DNA of 64,000 nucleotides from Streptomyces endocoffeicus (GTDB lineage: Bacteria > Actinomycetota > Actinomycetes > Streptomycetales > Streptomycetaceae). Below are positions 16,814-25,509 of this stretch, one piece after another (the first letter of the stretch is position 1; each line of letters starts with the position of its first letter). The stretch covers positions 114,100-178,099 of the forward strand of contig NZ_JAERRG010000024.1 in NCBI RefSeq assembly GCF_016741935.1. The letters run 5' to 3'. Made by a program: the position numbers and the translations under genes. The notes beneath the pieces were generated by a model. It was not told where the DNA came from, did not search any database, and saw only the letters and a list, made by a program, of their open reading frames with translations.

Positions 16814-17914
16814 TCAGTCGAAGACGAGCACGTTGCGGGCGCCGTCGCCCGCACGGAGCCGGCCGAACCCCTCGGTGAGGTCGTCGAGTCCGATCCGCCG
16901 GCTGATGATCTCGTCGAGCAGCAGATCTCCGGCGAGGTAGCGCTCGACGAGTGCGGGTACGTCGCGCAGGAGATGGGCCGAGCCGAAGTAACAGCCGCCG
17001 ATGCGCTTTTCGTCGACGAACGGATTGGCGTCCAACGTGACCGTCGCGCCGTGCCGCATCAGCCCGACGATCACCGCCTCGCCCCCGACGTCGAGGCTCT
17101 GCCACGCCTGCTGGACGGTCTGCTCGCGGCCAAGTGCCTCGAAGGCGTAGTCGACGCCGCCGGTGAGCTCATCGATCGCGGCGACCGGGTCCTGCCGGTC
17201 GGCGTGTACGACATCCGTGGCGCCCAGGCGCTCGGCCAGTCGCAGCTTGTCGGGGTTCACGTCGACGGCCACGATCCGCGATGCTCCGGCGGTCCTGGCT
17301 CCCTGGACGACGTTGAGTCCCACACCGCCGCATCCGAACACCGCGACCCGGGAGCCGTGGCGCACCCGGGCGGTGTTGTGCACCGCGCCGTATCCGGTGA
17401 GCACCGCACAGCTGATCAGCGCGGCACGGTCAAGGGGCATGGCCGGGTCCACGCGTACCGCTCCGGACTCCGGGACGACCGCGTACTCGGCGAATGAGGA
17501 GACGGTGAGGAAGTGGTTGAGCCGCCGGCCACCGCGGGACAACCGGCTCGTGCCGTCGAAGAGGCCGCCTCGGCTCATGGCCTCGCCCGCCACCGCGCAG
17601 TAGTTCGGGCGCCCGTTCCCGCAGGACGGACAATGGCCGCAGGACGGGACGATCGACAGCAGGACAGGGTCGCCAGCCTTCAGCCGGGTCACGCCGGGAC
17701 CCGTCTCCGCCACGACACCGGACGCCTCATGGCCCAGGACGACAGGGAAGGGCGCGAGGCCGCGCTTGCCGTCGATGACATTGAGATCGCTGGCGCACAG
17801 CCCGCTCGCGGCGACCTTGACGAGTACCTCGCCGGCCTTCGGCCCGGCCAGTTCCACCTCGTCGACCTCGAACGGCCTGCCGGTGCCGGTCAGTACCGCT
17901 GCCTTGACCCTCAC
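16814..17914 (-). CDS. Zinc-dependent alcohol dehydrogenase (class III-like)
   Basis: Medium-chain zinc dehydrogenase (366 aa). Catalytic-zinc motifs are GLCASD near residue 37 and GHEASG near 63; the structural-zinc lobe is CGHCPSCGNGRPNYC. The coenzyme motif is GCGGVGLN. It resembles formaldehyde/mycothiol-dependent and aryl-alcohol dehydrogenases. It overlaps the upstream enolase-superfamily gene by 4 bp (17911-17914) and is followed after about 60 bp by the aldehyde dehydrogenase, suggesting sequential alcohol to aldehyde to acid oxidation. Confidence 0.87.
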   Translation of the reverse strand: MRVKAAVLTGTGRPFEVDEVELAGPKAGEVLVKVAASGLCASDLNVIDGKRGLAPFPVVLGHEASGVVAETGPGVTRLKAGDPVLLSIVPSCGHCPSCGNGRPNYCAVAGEAMSRGGLFDGTSRLSRGGRRLNHFLTVSSFAEYAVVPESGAVRVDPAMPLDRAALISCAVLTGYGAVHNTARVRHGSRVAVFGCGGVGLNVVQGARTAGASRIVAVDVNPDKLRLAERLGATDVVHADRQDPVAAIDELTGGVDYAFEALGREQTVQQAWQSLDVGGEAVIVGLMRHGATVTLDANPFVDEKRIGGCYFGSAHLLRDVPALVERYLAGDLLLDEIISRRIGLDDLTEGFGRLRAGDGARNVLVFD

Positions 17915-19098
17915 GTCGCACTTCCTTCCGCGGCCGCGAACCCGCAGTCGCCGCGCTCGATGGTGTGAACGGTGTGGTGCGCGACCAGGTCCTCATCGAG
18001 TAAGAAGCCGAAGCCCGGCCGGTCGGGCACGTGTGCATAGCCCTCCTTGTCGACCGTGAGCGGCTCGGCGAGCATCCGGTCGCGGGAGGGGGCGGTGAGC
18101 CCACTGGGTGGATCGTGCGGATACTCGAGGTAGCCGCAGTTGGGGAGTGCGGCGGCCAGATGCAGATGGACGAGCATGCCCAGGCCGTTGCCCCAGGTGT
18201 GGGGAATGACATCGACACCCGACAGCCCCGCGAACGCCGCGAGATGACGGATGCCCGAGAGCGTCTCCGACTTGACGGCATCGGGCTGGAGAACGTCGAA
18301 ACAGCCGCGTTCGAGGAGCAGCCGGAACTCGTGCAACCCGTGGTTGTCCTCTCCGCCGGCCAGCTTGATGGCTTCCAGGCGGTCCCGTAGCCGCGCCAGC
18401 CCCGTCCAGTCGTGCCGGGGCAGCGGCTCCTCCAGCCAGGCGTATTCCAGCTGTTCCAGTTCGCGGGCCACCCACAGAGCCGTGCGGAAGTCCCATACGG
18501 TGTGACCGCCGACGCCGGGGTCGGCGCCGGCCTGGTTGGCGTCCACCATGAGCTCGACGTCGCGGCCAACGGCGGCGCGAACGGCCTCGGCTACGGCGAT
18601 GTCGTCGCGCGGGTCGTCGTGGTGGAAGCGGAGTTTCACGGCCGTGAAGCCCTCCTCGACGAGCCGGACCACACTGTCCGCACGCTCGTCCGGGGTGCGC
18701 AGTTCCCCGGTCGAGCAATAGGCGCGCACACGGTCGGACGCACCGCCCCACAGGCGGCTCACCGGCAGTCCGGCCGCTTTCCCGAGGATGTCCCACAGCG
18801 GGATCTCCATGCAGTAAGACGGCGGGCCGAGAATCTCGGCGTCCCGAATTATCCCGGCCAGGCTCTCGATCCGGGCCGGGTCCTGGCCGATCAGATGAGG
18901 GGTGACGAACCGGTCGACGGCGATCTGCGCCTCGGGCCCGCCATGGGCCGCGCCGAGTCCCACGATGCCTTGGTCGGTCCCGACCTCGAAGACGACCAGG
19001 ACGAGCGTTGTCTGGACGCGCCCCCGCCCCCACGCGGGGCGGAACGGCGCATCGAGGGGCAGTTCGACGAGTCGGCTCCGTATCCCGGTGATGCGCAT
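17911..19098 (-). CDS. Enolase-superfamily enzyme (mandelate racemase / muconate-lactonising type)
   Basis: TIM-barrel enzyme (395 aa) that abstracts the alpha-proton of a carboxylate, usually a sugar-acid dehydratase or racemase. Visible active site: Lys155-X-Arg157 on strand 2, metal ligands Asp186 (VDANQ), Glu223/224 (EEP) and Glu250/Asp251 (GGED), and His300 (PHTW). The Lys-X-Arg rather than Lys-X-Lys form and the His base resemble acid-sugar dehydratases. Start at 19098 begins the conserved MRITGIRS; upstream frame is the operator region. Codon 366 is TTA (18001-18003), so translation may be bldA-dependent. First gene of the seven-gene catabolic operon. Confidence 0.85.
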   Translation of the reverse strand: MRITGIRSRLVELPLDAPFRPAWGRGRVQTTLVLVVFEVGTDQGIVGLGAAHGGPEAQIAVDRFVTPHLIGQDPARIESLAGIIRDAEILGPPSYCMEIPLWDILGKAAGLPVSRLWGGASDRVRAYCSTGELRTPDERADSVVRLVEEGFTAVKLRFHHDDPRDDIAVAEAVRAAVGRDVELMVDANQAGADPGVGGHTVWDFRTALWVARELEQLEYAWLEEPLPRHDWTGLARLRDRLEAIKLAGGEDNHGLHEFRLLLERGCFDVLQPDAVKSETLSGIRHLAAFAGLSGVDVIPHTWGNGLGMLVHLHLAAALPNCGYLEYPHDPPSGLTAPSRDRMLAEPLTVDKEGYAHVPDRPGFGFLLDEDLVAHHTVHTIERGDCGFAAAEGSAT

Positions 19099-19147
19099 GC
19101 TCTCACCAGCCTTCTCCCACAAGGGGATTGGACGTGTGACGCTATGA

Positions 19148-19163
19148 TGCAACGAGTGTTGCA
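19148..19163. promoter_or_regulatory. Palindromic operator candidate between IclR gene and its operon
   Basis: TGCAAC-N4-GTTGCA, a perfect 6-bp inverted repeat in the 123-bp divergent promoter region. Size, spacing and position suit an IclR-family dimer controlling both the catabolic operon and its own gene. Confidence 0.55.
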
Positions 19164-19221
19164 CGATAGCAGCGCATACGATGAAGGGGAAGGTTGTCTG
19201 TGGAAGCCCCTGGAGTCGCTC

Positions 19222-19989
19222 ATGAGTGATCGCGTGCAGGCCGTGGAACGCGCCTTGCTACTGCTCGAAGAAGTAGCCGCCAGCCCGGTGCCGCCCACGG
19301 CACCGGAGATCGCCCAGCGCGCCGGAGTCAACCGGGCCACCGCATGGCGCCTGCTCAGCACCCTCGAACACTTCGATCTCGTCGAACGCGATCCGCTCTC
19401 CGGTCGGTACACCATCGCCTACGGCACCGTGCGCCTGGCGAGGGCGACCGACGAGTCACTGCTGATCCGCCGGGCCCGGCCCGCCCTGGAACGGCTCGCC
19501 GCGCGGACGGACGGCAGCGCCTTCCTCGAGGTGGCCACCCGGGGCACGCTCGTCGTCCTTGACGAGGCGCGCCCCGCGAGCCCCGTGCACGTCGACCTGG
19601 CGGGCATCGACGTTCCGCTGCACTGCGGCTCGGCGGGCAAGCTCTATCTGGCCTCGCTGCCCGAGCAGGAACTGGCCGACCGTCTCGCCGCCCCCCTGGC
19701 CCGGCCCACGCCGTACACGATCACCAACCCCAGCGCGTTACGTGACGAAATCGACGCATGCCGGCGGACGGGCGTCGCGGTGAACTACAAGGAGCATCAG
19801 GAAGAGTGGTGCGGCATCACGGCGGCGGTCCGCGACCGGGCCGGACGGGACCTGGCGTATGTGAATCTCACGCTGCCGACCTACCGCTGGACCGATCCGG
19901 AACTGCGTGCCCTCGCTCCCCTTCTCAAGGAGGCGGCAGGTGAGATCGAGGACCGGCTGTACGTGTCCCGCCGGTCCGGCACGGAGTGA
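19222..19989 (+). CDS. IclR-family transcriptional regulator
   Basis: Regulator of 255 aa: N-terminal winged helix (VQAVERALLLLEEVA, then AQRAGVNRATAWRLLSTL) and a C-terminal IclR effector domain (HCGSAGKLYLA, then GVAVNYKEHQEEWCGIAA-like segment). Divergent from the enolase-superfamily operon, with a palindrome between them, so it is the likely local repressor or activator. ATG 19222 begins the conserved domain; an open frame continues upstream but would run through the operator. Codon 173 is TTA (19738-19740), as in the first gene of the operon it faces. Confidence 0.88.
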   Translation: MSDRVQAVERALLLLEEVAASPVPPTAPEIAQRAGVNRATAWRLLSTLEHFDLVERDPLSGRYTIAYGTVRLARATDESLLIRRARPALERLAARTDGSAFLEVATRGTLVVLDEARPASPVHVDLAGIDVPLHCGSAGKLYLASLPEQELADRLAAPLARPTPYTITNPSALRDEIDACRRTGVAVNYKEHQEEWCGITAAVRDRAGRDLAYVNLTLPTYRWTDPELRALAPLLKEAAGEIEDRLYVSRRSGTE

Positions 19990-20065
19990 CCACGCCGTTT
20001 CTTCCAATGTCAGGACCAACCCACCGCGCGGCGGCCCCGGGCGCGGCGCGTCGTCGCAATAGACA

Positions 20066-21289
20066 TCATCCCTGCTCGCGCAGGCCCCAAGGGGCGTCGT
20101 ACTCGGTGAGCAGGTCGAGGAACGGGCGGGGCGGCAGGGCTTCGGGACCGAGAACGCCCTTGCCGGACCAGGCGCCGGTGGCGAGCAGTTCGAGGGCGAT
20201 GACCGGGTTCATCGCGGTCTGCCAGACGACGGCCTGTGAGCCGTACTCGCGCATCGTCCACTGGTTGTCGACCACGTGGTACAGGTACACCTCGCGGGCC
20301 TTGCCGTCCTTGGTGCCCTTGACCCAGGTGCCGGCGCAGGTCTTGCCGGTCATCCGGTCGCCGAGGGTGGCGGGGTCGGGCAGGCAGGCGGCGACCACGT
20401 CACGCGGCGAGACCTTCACCGGTCCGTGCTCGCCGGGCACGGTGACCTTCGTGGTCGAGTCCAGGCCGAGTTCGTGCAGGGTCTTCAGCCTCGCGATGAA
20501 GTCGTCGCCCAGGCCGTACTTGAACGTCACGCGCCGCGCGTCCACCCAGCGGGGGATCAGCAGCACCTCCTCGTGCTCGACGTTCACGCACTCCACCGGC
20601 CCGATGCCCTCGGGGAAGTCGAAAACCTCCGGTTCGCTGAACGGTGCGGTGGTGAACCAGCCGCGGTCCTTCTCGTAGACCACCGGCGGGTTCAGGCACT
20701 CCTCGATGGTGGTCCAAATGCTGAAAGAGGGCGCGAAGTCGTAGCCCTCGACCGTGAGGTTCGCGCCGTCGCGCACGCCGATCTCCTCGATCTCGTCGAA
20801 GAGCTCGTCCGCGGCGTACCGCGCGAAGACATCCGAAAGGCCCGACTCCACACCCATGCCGACCAGGGCCAGGCGCCCCGACTCCGCCCAGCGGTCTGCC
20901 AGCTCGAACTGCCTGTCGCCCAGCTTCACCCCGCACTCCTCGAACGGCCGCGAGGGATGCGGAACGGACAGCGACATCGCCATGTCCAGATAGTGTGCCC
21001 CGACCGCGAGGGCCGCGTTGAACAAAGGCATCACGAACCGTGGATCGGTCGCGTTGAACAGGACGTCGCACCGGTGCTCGGTGAGCGCGGCCCGCACCGC
21101 GTTCTCGTCCGAAGCATCCAGGCGCAGCGCGCTGAACCGGTCGCCGTGCTCCTCCAGAGCGGCGACGGCCGCTTCAGCGCGGGAGAGGTCGTAGTCGGCC
21201 ACGACCATGTGCGTCAGGAATTCCCTGCGTGCCGCGATCCGGGTGGCGGCGGTGCCGACGCCGCCCGCGCCGACGAGAAGTACTCGCAT
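20066..21289 (-). CDS. Saccharopine dehydrogenase-like NAD(P)-dependent enzyme
   Basis: Oxidoreductase of 407 aa with an N-terminal Rossmann fold (GAGGVGTAATRIA at residues 7-19) and a C-terminal catalytic domain of the saccharopine dehydrogenase / LYS9 family. This family also contains carboxynorspermidine and homospermidine synthases, so the enzyme probably forms or cleaves a secondary amine between an amino acid and a carbonyl compound. No pathway genes for lysine lie nearby. It shares a nearly identical 22-bp promoter element with the APC permease gene, which suggests both act on the same amino acid or amine under the TetR regulator between them. Confidence 0.75.
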   Translation of the reverse strand: MRVLLVGAGGVGTAATRIAARREFLTHMVVADYDLSRAEAAVAALEEHGDRFSALRLDASDENAVRAALTEHRCDVLFNATDPRFVMPLFNAALAVGAHYLDMAMSLSVPHPSRPFEECGVKLGDRQFELADRWAESGRLALVGMGVESGLSDVFARYAADELFDEIEEIGVRDGANLTVEGYDFAPSFSIWTTIEECLNPPVVYEKDRGWFTTAPFSEPEVFDFPEGIGPVECVNVEHEEVLLIPRWVDARRVTFKYGLGDDFIARLKTLHELGLDSTTKVTVPGEHGPVKVSPRDVVAACLPDPATLGDRMTGKTCAGTWVKGTKDGKAREVYLYHVVDNQWTMREYGSQAVVWQTAMNPVIALELLATGAWSGKGVLGPEALPPRPFLDLLTEYDAPWGLREQG

Positions 21290-21363
21290 GTCAGTGCCCC
21301 TTCTTCTGTTCCGGGAGCGGTACGCCTCCGGATTGCCCCTGATGCAACGGCACGGGGCGCTGT

Positions 21364-21385
21364 AAGGTCAACCACGTTGGCATAA
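21364..21385 (-). promoter_or_regulatory. Promoter/operator element of the saccharopine dehydrogenase-like gene
   Basis: Reads on the minus strand TTATGCCAACG-N3-TTGACCTT, about 75 bp before the start codon. The same element, with 19 of 22 positions identical, precedes the APC permease gene at 22210-22231. TTGACC could be a -35 box overlapped by the regulator half-site. Confidence 0.6.
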
Positions 21386-21421
21386 CCAGCCGTGCCGACG
21401 GCGATGGAGGCGGGTGAGGGG

Positions 21422-22141
21422 ATGCCGAAGCGGGTGGTGCCCGAAGAGGCGCGGCGCAGGCGCAGGCCGACGCGACAGGGCGTGGTGTTGTCCGAGACGC
21501 TCATTGTGCGGGCCGCGCTGCGGATGCTGCGCGAGCACGGCAGTGCCGGCCTGACCGCCCGACGCCTGGGAGCCGCGCTGGGTGCGGATCCGAGCACCCT
21601 TTACCGCTACTTCGCGGGGATGGACGATCTGGCCCGCGCCATCGGCGACGAGCTGATGGGCCGAGCCTTGGACAGGTGGACGGCCACCGGTGACTGGCGG
21701 GCCGACTTGCGCGCCCTCGGGCTCGCCGTCCACTCCTCCTATCTCGCACACCCGCAGGCCGCCGTGCTCACAGCCAGCCGGGTCAGCGGACGTCCGCGAG
21801 AGATCGCGGTCGACGAGACAATCCTCGGCATTCTGCGCGGGGCGGGCCTGTCCGATCCCGCCGCGGTCCGCTTCTACCAGGCGTTCATCGACCTCGCCTT
21901 GGCCTTCGCCGCGCTCGACGCGGGCGAGCTGGCGCTCTCCGAGGAAGCCCGCACTCGGGACGAGGAGATGTGGGACTCCACCTACGCTCGGCTGCCGGCC
22001 ACGTCCCACCCGAACATCGCCGCCACCGCCCGCCTGCTCGCCGCCCGGATGCTGCACAGCGCCTACCCGGTGGTCCTTGACACCTTGCTGGACGGCATCG
22101 CAGCCGAACTGGCTGCCGCAGGTGGCCCAGCGGCCGAATGA
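21422..22141 (+). CDS. TetR-family transcriptional regulator
   Basis: Regulator of about 239 aa with a basic N-terminal arm and a TetR helix-turn-helix (LTARRLGAALGADPSTLYRYFAGMDDL, residues about 40-62), followed by a TetR_C-type ligand-binding domain. It lies between the saccharopine dehydrogenase-like gene and the APC permease gene, whose promoters share a common element; those are its obvious targets. ATG 21422 has GTGAGGGG just upstream; in-frame ATGs at 21392 and 21404 are alternatives. Confidence 0.82.
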   Translation: MPKRVVPEEARRRRRPTRQGVVLSETLIVRAALRMLREHGSAGLTARRLGAALGADPSTLYRYFAGMDDLARAIGDELMGRALDRWTATGDWRADLRALGLAVHSSYLAHPQAAVLTASRVSGRPREIAVDETILGILRGAGLSDPAAVRFYQAFIDLALAFAALDAGELALSEEARTRDEEMWDSTYARLPATSHPNIAATARLLAARMLHSAYPVVLDTLLDGIAAELAAAGGPAAE

Positions 22142-22209
22142 GCCCGATCCATGCGCTTTTGGCATGTTCTATCAATGTCTGGCCACTTCGGACTGGTTCC
22201 GGCAGATGC

Positions 22210-22231
22210 TTATGCCAACGACATTGACCTT
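22210..22231 (+). promoter_or_regulatory. Promoter/operator element of the APC permease gene
   Basis: TTATGCCAACG-N3-TTGACCTT, the partner of the element at 21364-21385. A TTGACC hexamer with TTTTCT 17 bp downstream could be the promoter. It leaves a leader of about 140 bp before the permease start at 22396; a partial half-site TTGGCAT lies near 22159. Confidence 0.6.
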
Positions 22232-22395
22232 CAGGTTCCCAGGGCGTTTTCTCTTCGGAACCGCGAGGTTACGGCGTCACGTAACGCGCCCAGGCGCGGC
22301 TGAATCCCTCGGGGCCGCCCGCTACGGACGTTCCGGTTGTCCCGGTGCGACTTTGCTGCTGGAGACACCCGAGGACATCCAGAAAGAGGGATCAC

Positions 22396-23988
22396 ATGGC
22401 CGAAGACAGTGCGCGGGGGACTCCTGAAGAGCCCAACCCGGCGGCCGGGCTCAATCCGAACGCGATCGGGTTTCTCGGCTCCATGGCCATTGGTCTGAAC
22501 GCCACTTCACCCGCGTACTCGCTGGCAGCCGTGATCGGTCCCATCGCGGCGTTCGTCGGGGTCAACGTACCCGGCGTGATGCTGGCCTCCTTCTTTCCGA
22601 TGCTGCTGATCGCGTCCGCGTTCTACTACCTCAACCGGGTCGACCCGGACTGCGGCACCACCTTCTCCTGGGTGTCGAGGGTGCTCGGCCCGACCACAGG
22701 CTGGCTGGGCGGTTGGGCCGTCACCATGACCGGAGTGATGGTCGTCGGCTCGCTCGCCGAGGTGGGGACGCGTTTCGGCCTACTGGCCGCAGGGCTCGAC
22801 GGCTGGGCCGCGAACACCTGGGTCCTGCGCTCCTTGACGGTGCTGGTCATCCTGGCGATGTCCGCCCTGTGCGTCCGAAGCACCGAGGCCTCCGCCCGGC
22901 TGCAGAACGTGCTGACGCTGCTGCAAGTGGCCGGACTGCTGGTCTTCGCGGCCGTGGCCCTCTACCGCGTCCACGCCGGCACCAGCACCCTGCATGCCGT
23001 CCACCCGTCGCTGAGCTGGCTGAACCCCTTCAGCGCGGGCGTCGCACCACTCACCTCGGGACTCCTGCTCGGCGTCTTCACCTTCTGGGGCTGGGAGTCC
23101 GCGGTCAACCTCACCGAGGAGACGGAAGGCGCCGTCACCGCTCCGGGCCTGGCAGCCATCTGGTCGACGGTCGTCCTGCTGGCGACCTACGTGTCCGTGG
23201 CCTTCGCCGTGGTCGCCTACTGCGGTCCCGCCTTCCTCGGCGACCACGCCGGCGACGAGGAAGCGGTATTCGCGACGCTCTCCGACCAGGTACTCGGCGG
23301 ATGGAGCTGGGTGGTGCTGCTCGCCGTCGCCACTTCCGCCCTCGCCTCCACCCAGACGACCATCATCCCGTCCTCCCGGACCGCCTTGTCCATGGCCCGC
23401 CGTCATGCCCTGCCCCAAGGCTTCAGCCGTATCCACCAAAAGCACCGCACGCCCGACGTGGCCACCTGGTGGGTCGCCGGCATCGCCATCGTGTGGTACC
23501 TCGTCATGCACTGGCTCAGTGACAACGCGCTCGCGGACTCGCTGACAGCGCTGTCCCTGCTCGTCGCGTTCTACTACGCGCTCACCGGGCTGGCCTGCGC
23601 CGTCCATCACCGGCACCTGCTGACCACGAGCTTGCGCGACTTCCTGCTGCTCGGTGCGGGACCGATCGTCGGTGCCGTGCTGCTGGCCTGGCTGCTGGTG
23701 GAGTCGGTGATCACCATGGCTGACCCCGCGAATTCCTACAGTGGGGTCTCCTGGTTCGGCATGGGACCGCCCCTGGTCATCGGAATCGTCCTGGGGCTCG
23801 CCGGCGTGCTGCTCATGCTGTGGTGGCGGAGGACTTCCCGCCGCTTCTGGACCGAACCGTACCCCCTTCCCCCCGCGCTCCCCGGCACCCTCGAAGCCGC
23901 AGGAACTGAGGACTCCTCATCCCACAGAGATCCGGGCGGCGGCCCTACGACGCCCGGACCTTCGACTCGCTCCGGCTTGCGCGGTTGA
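22396..23988 (+). CDS. APC-superfamily amino-acid/amine permease
   Basis: Polytopic membrane transporter of 530 aa with about 12 to 14 hydrophobic segments. The N-terminus shows the APC signature (GSMAIGLNATSPAYSLAA), and the region WGWESAVNLTEET matches the conserved loop of APC permeases. Both termini are hydrophilic; the C-terminal tail is Pro/Ser-rich. An AGAGGG site precedes ATG 22396. Shared promoter element with the saccharopine dehydrogenase-like gene implies co-regulated uptake and metabolism of one amino acid or polyamine. Confidence 0.85.
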   Translation: MAEDSARGTPEEPNPAAGLNPNAIGFLGSMAIGLNATSPAYSLAAVIGPIAAFVGVNVPGVMLASFFPMLLIASAFYYLNRVDPDCGTTFSWVSRVLGPTTGWLGGWAVTMTGVMVVGSLAEVGTRFGLLAAGLDGWAANTWVLRSLTVLVILAMSALCVRSTEASARLQNVLTLLQVAGLLVFAAVALYRVHAGTSTLHAVHPSLSWLNPFSAGVAPLTSGLLLGVFTFWGWESAVNLTEETEGAVTAPGLAAIWSTVVLLATYVSVAFAVVAYCGPAFLGDHAGDEEAVFATLSDQVLGGWSWVVLLAVATSALASTQTTIIPSSRTALSMARRHALPQGFSRIHQKHRTPDVATWWVAGIAIVWYLVMHWLSDNALADSLTALSLLVAFYYALTGLACAVHHRHLLTTSLRDFLLLGAGPIVGAVLLAWLLVESVITMADPANSYSGVSWFGMGPPLVIGIVLGLAGVLLMLWWRRTSRRFWTEPYPLPPALPGTLEAAGTEDSSSHRDPGGGPTTPGPSTRSGLRG

Positions 23989-24087
23989 GGAGCCGGACGT
24001 CCGCGAGCAGGGGTGGCACTGGTGTCCGGGACCTCGTCGACGGGCATGATCGCATGAACATGCCAGCTCCGACATGGAGATCACATC

Positions 24088-25341
24088 ATGAACCTGCCCA
24101 GGCGGAATCTGCTCGTCGTCGGCTCGGCCGTGGGTGCCTTGGCGGCCGCGGGTACGGCCGCCGCCACACCGGCCGCCACGGCGGTGGGTGGGCGCCGGCC
24201 GCGCACCGGCTTCGAGTGCCTCGCCGAGGACGGCTACGCTCTCCTCGAGGGCCAGAAGGTCGGCGTCGTGACCAATCCGACGGGCGTGACCCGGGAAGTG
24301 CGTCACATCATCGATGTGATGAACGCTGACGAACGCGTCGATCTGGTCGCCGTTTTCGGGCCCGAGCACGGGTTCCGCGGTACCGCTCAGGCCGGCGGTT
24401 CGGAGGGACGCTACGACGACCCGGCCACGGGTCTGCCGGTGTACGACATCTACCTCCAGAACGGTCAGCCGTTGGCGGACATCCTCACGGCCTCCGGCGT
24501 CGACACGGTGGTGTTCGACATCCAGGACGTGGGCGCACGCTTTTACACCTACATCTGGACGCTCTACGACTGCATGGAGGCAGCGCGGCTTGCGCGCAAA
24601 AGGGTCGTGGTCCTGGACCGTCCGAACCCGGTCACAGGCCGCGAGGCACTGGGCCCGGTGCTGCACAGCGAGTTCGCGTCGTTCGTCGGTCGCAAGCCCA
24701 TCGCCCAGGCACACGGCATGACGGTCGCCGAGCTGGCGCGACTGTTCAACAACGAGTTCCTGCACACTCCTGTGGACCTGGAGACCGTCTTGATGACGGG
24801 CTGGCGGCGCTCGGAGTTCTACGACGCCTCAGGTCTGCCGTGGGTGCCACCGAGCCCGAATATGCCGACACTCGACACCGCCCTCGTCTACTCCGGAACG
24901 TGTCTGTTCGAGGGAACGAACCTGTCGGAGGGGCGCGGCACGACACGGCCTTTCGAACTGCTGGGCGCCGAAGGCATCGACGCACGGTGGGCGGAGGCCG
25001 CCAACGACCTCGGGCTTCCGGGTGTGGTCTTCCGCGAGGCGTACTTCGCTCCCACTTTTTCCAAGTTCGCGGGCAAGACCATCGGCGGGCTGCAGATCCA
25101 TATCGGCGACCGCTCGGTGTATGACCCCGTGCGCACCGGTGTGGCGCTGCTGGTGACCGCGAAGCGCCTGTGGAGTGACTTCGCCTGGCGGCCCGACAAC
25201 GCGATCGACAAACTCACGGGCAGCTCGCGGGTCCGGACCATGATCGACGCGGGTGCCGGGCCGGAGGAGGTGGTCGCGGCCTGGCAGAGCGAGCTCGCCG
25301 CGTTCCGCCGAGTGCGCGGCCGCTATCTCCACTACCGCTGA
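24088..25341 (+). CDS. DUF1343 protein, NamZ-like exo-beta-N-acetylmuramidase, exported
   Basis: Protein of 417 aa matching the DUF1343 / GH171 family, whose characterised member NamZ removes N-acetylmuramic acid from the non-reducing end of peptidoglycan fragments. It begins with a Tat/Sec-like leader (PRRNLLVVGSAVGALAAA) so it is probably exported. Conserved blocks: KVGVVTNPTG, FGPEHGFRG with the Glu-His pair thought to be in the active site, FDIQDVGARFYTY, and NLSEGRGTT. A GGAG site lies upstream of ATG. No muropeptide permease or MurQ is adjacent, so its partner genes are elsewhere. Confidence 0.85.
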   Translation: MNLPRRNLLVVGSAVGALAAAGTAAATPAATAVGGRRPRTGFECLAEDGYALLEGQKVGVVTNPTGVTREVRHIIDVMNADERVDLVAVFGPEHGFRGTAQAGGSEGRYDDPATGLPVYDIYLQNGQPLADILTASGVDTVVFDIQDVGARFYTYIWTLYDCMEAARLARKRVVVLDRPNPVTGREALGPVLHSEFASFVGRKPIAQAHGMTVAELARLFNNEFLHTPVDLETVLMTGWRRSEFYDASGLPWVPPSPNMPTLDTALVYSGTCLFEGTNLSEGRGTTRPFELLGAEGIDARWAEAANDLGLPGVVFREAYFAPTFSKFAGKTIGGLQIHIGDRSVYDPVRTGVALLVTAKRLWSDFAWRPDNAIDKLTGSSRVRTMIDAGAGPEEVVAAWQSELAAFRRVRGRYLHYR

Positions 25342-25509
25342 CCGTACCGCGCCGAATCTCCTTCGTGTCGCGGGCACCGGCGTCCGAGGCGACACGGTCA
25401 GGCAATGACATCTTGAGTCTCACCGATTCTAGTGATTTACGAATTATTGGGAGCAAACTGGAAGGGGGGGAATTCTGCAATTTCGCTATTTTTCGGAAGG
25501 TGCGCTCAT
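25342..25509 (+). promoter_or_regulatory. AT-richer promoter region of the SpoIIE phosphatase gene
   Basis: A 168-bp gap whose second half (about 25400-25495) is markedly richer in A and T than anything nearby and carries no coding signal. It ends in GGAAGG about 9 nt before the ATG at 25510. The compositional dip suggests a complex promoter; individual boxes cannot be assigned with confidence. Confidence 0.4.
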
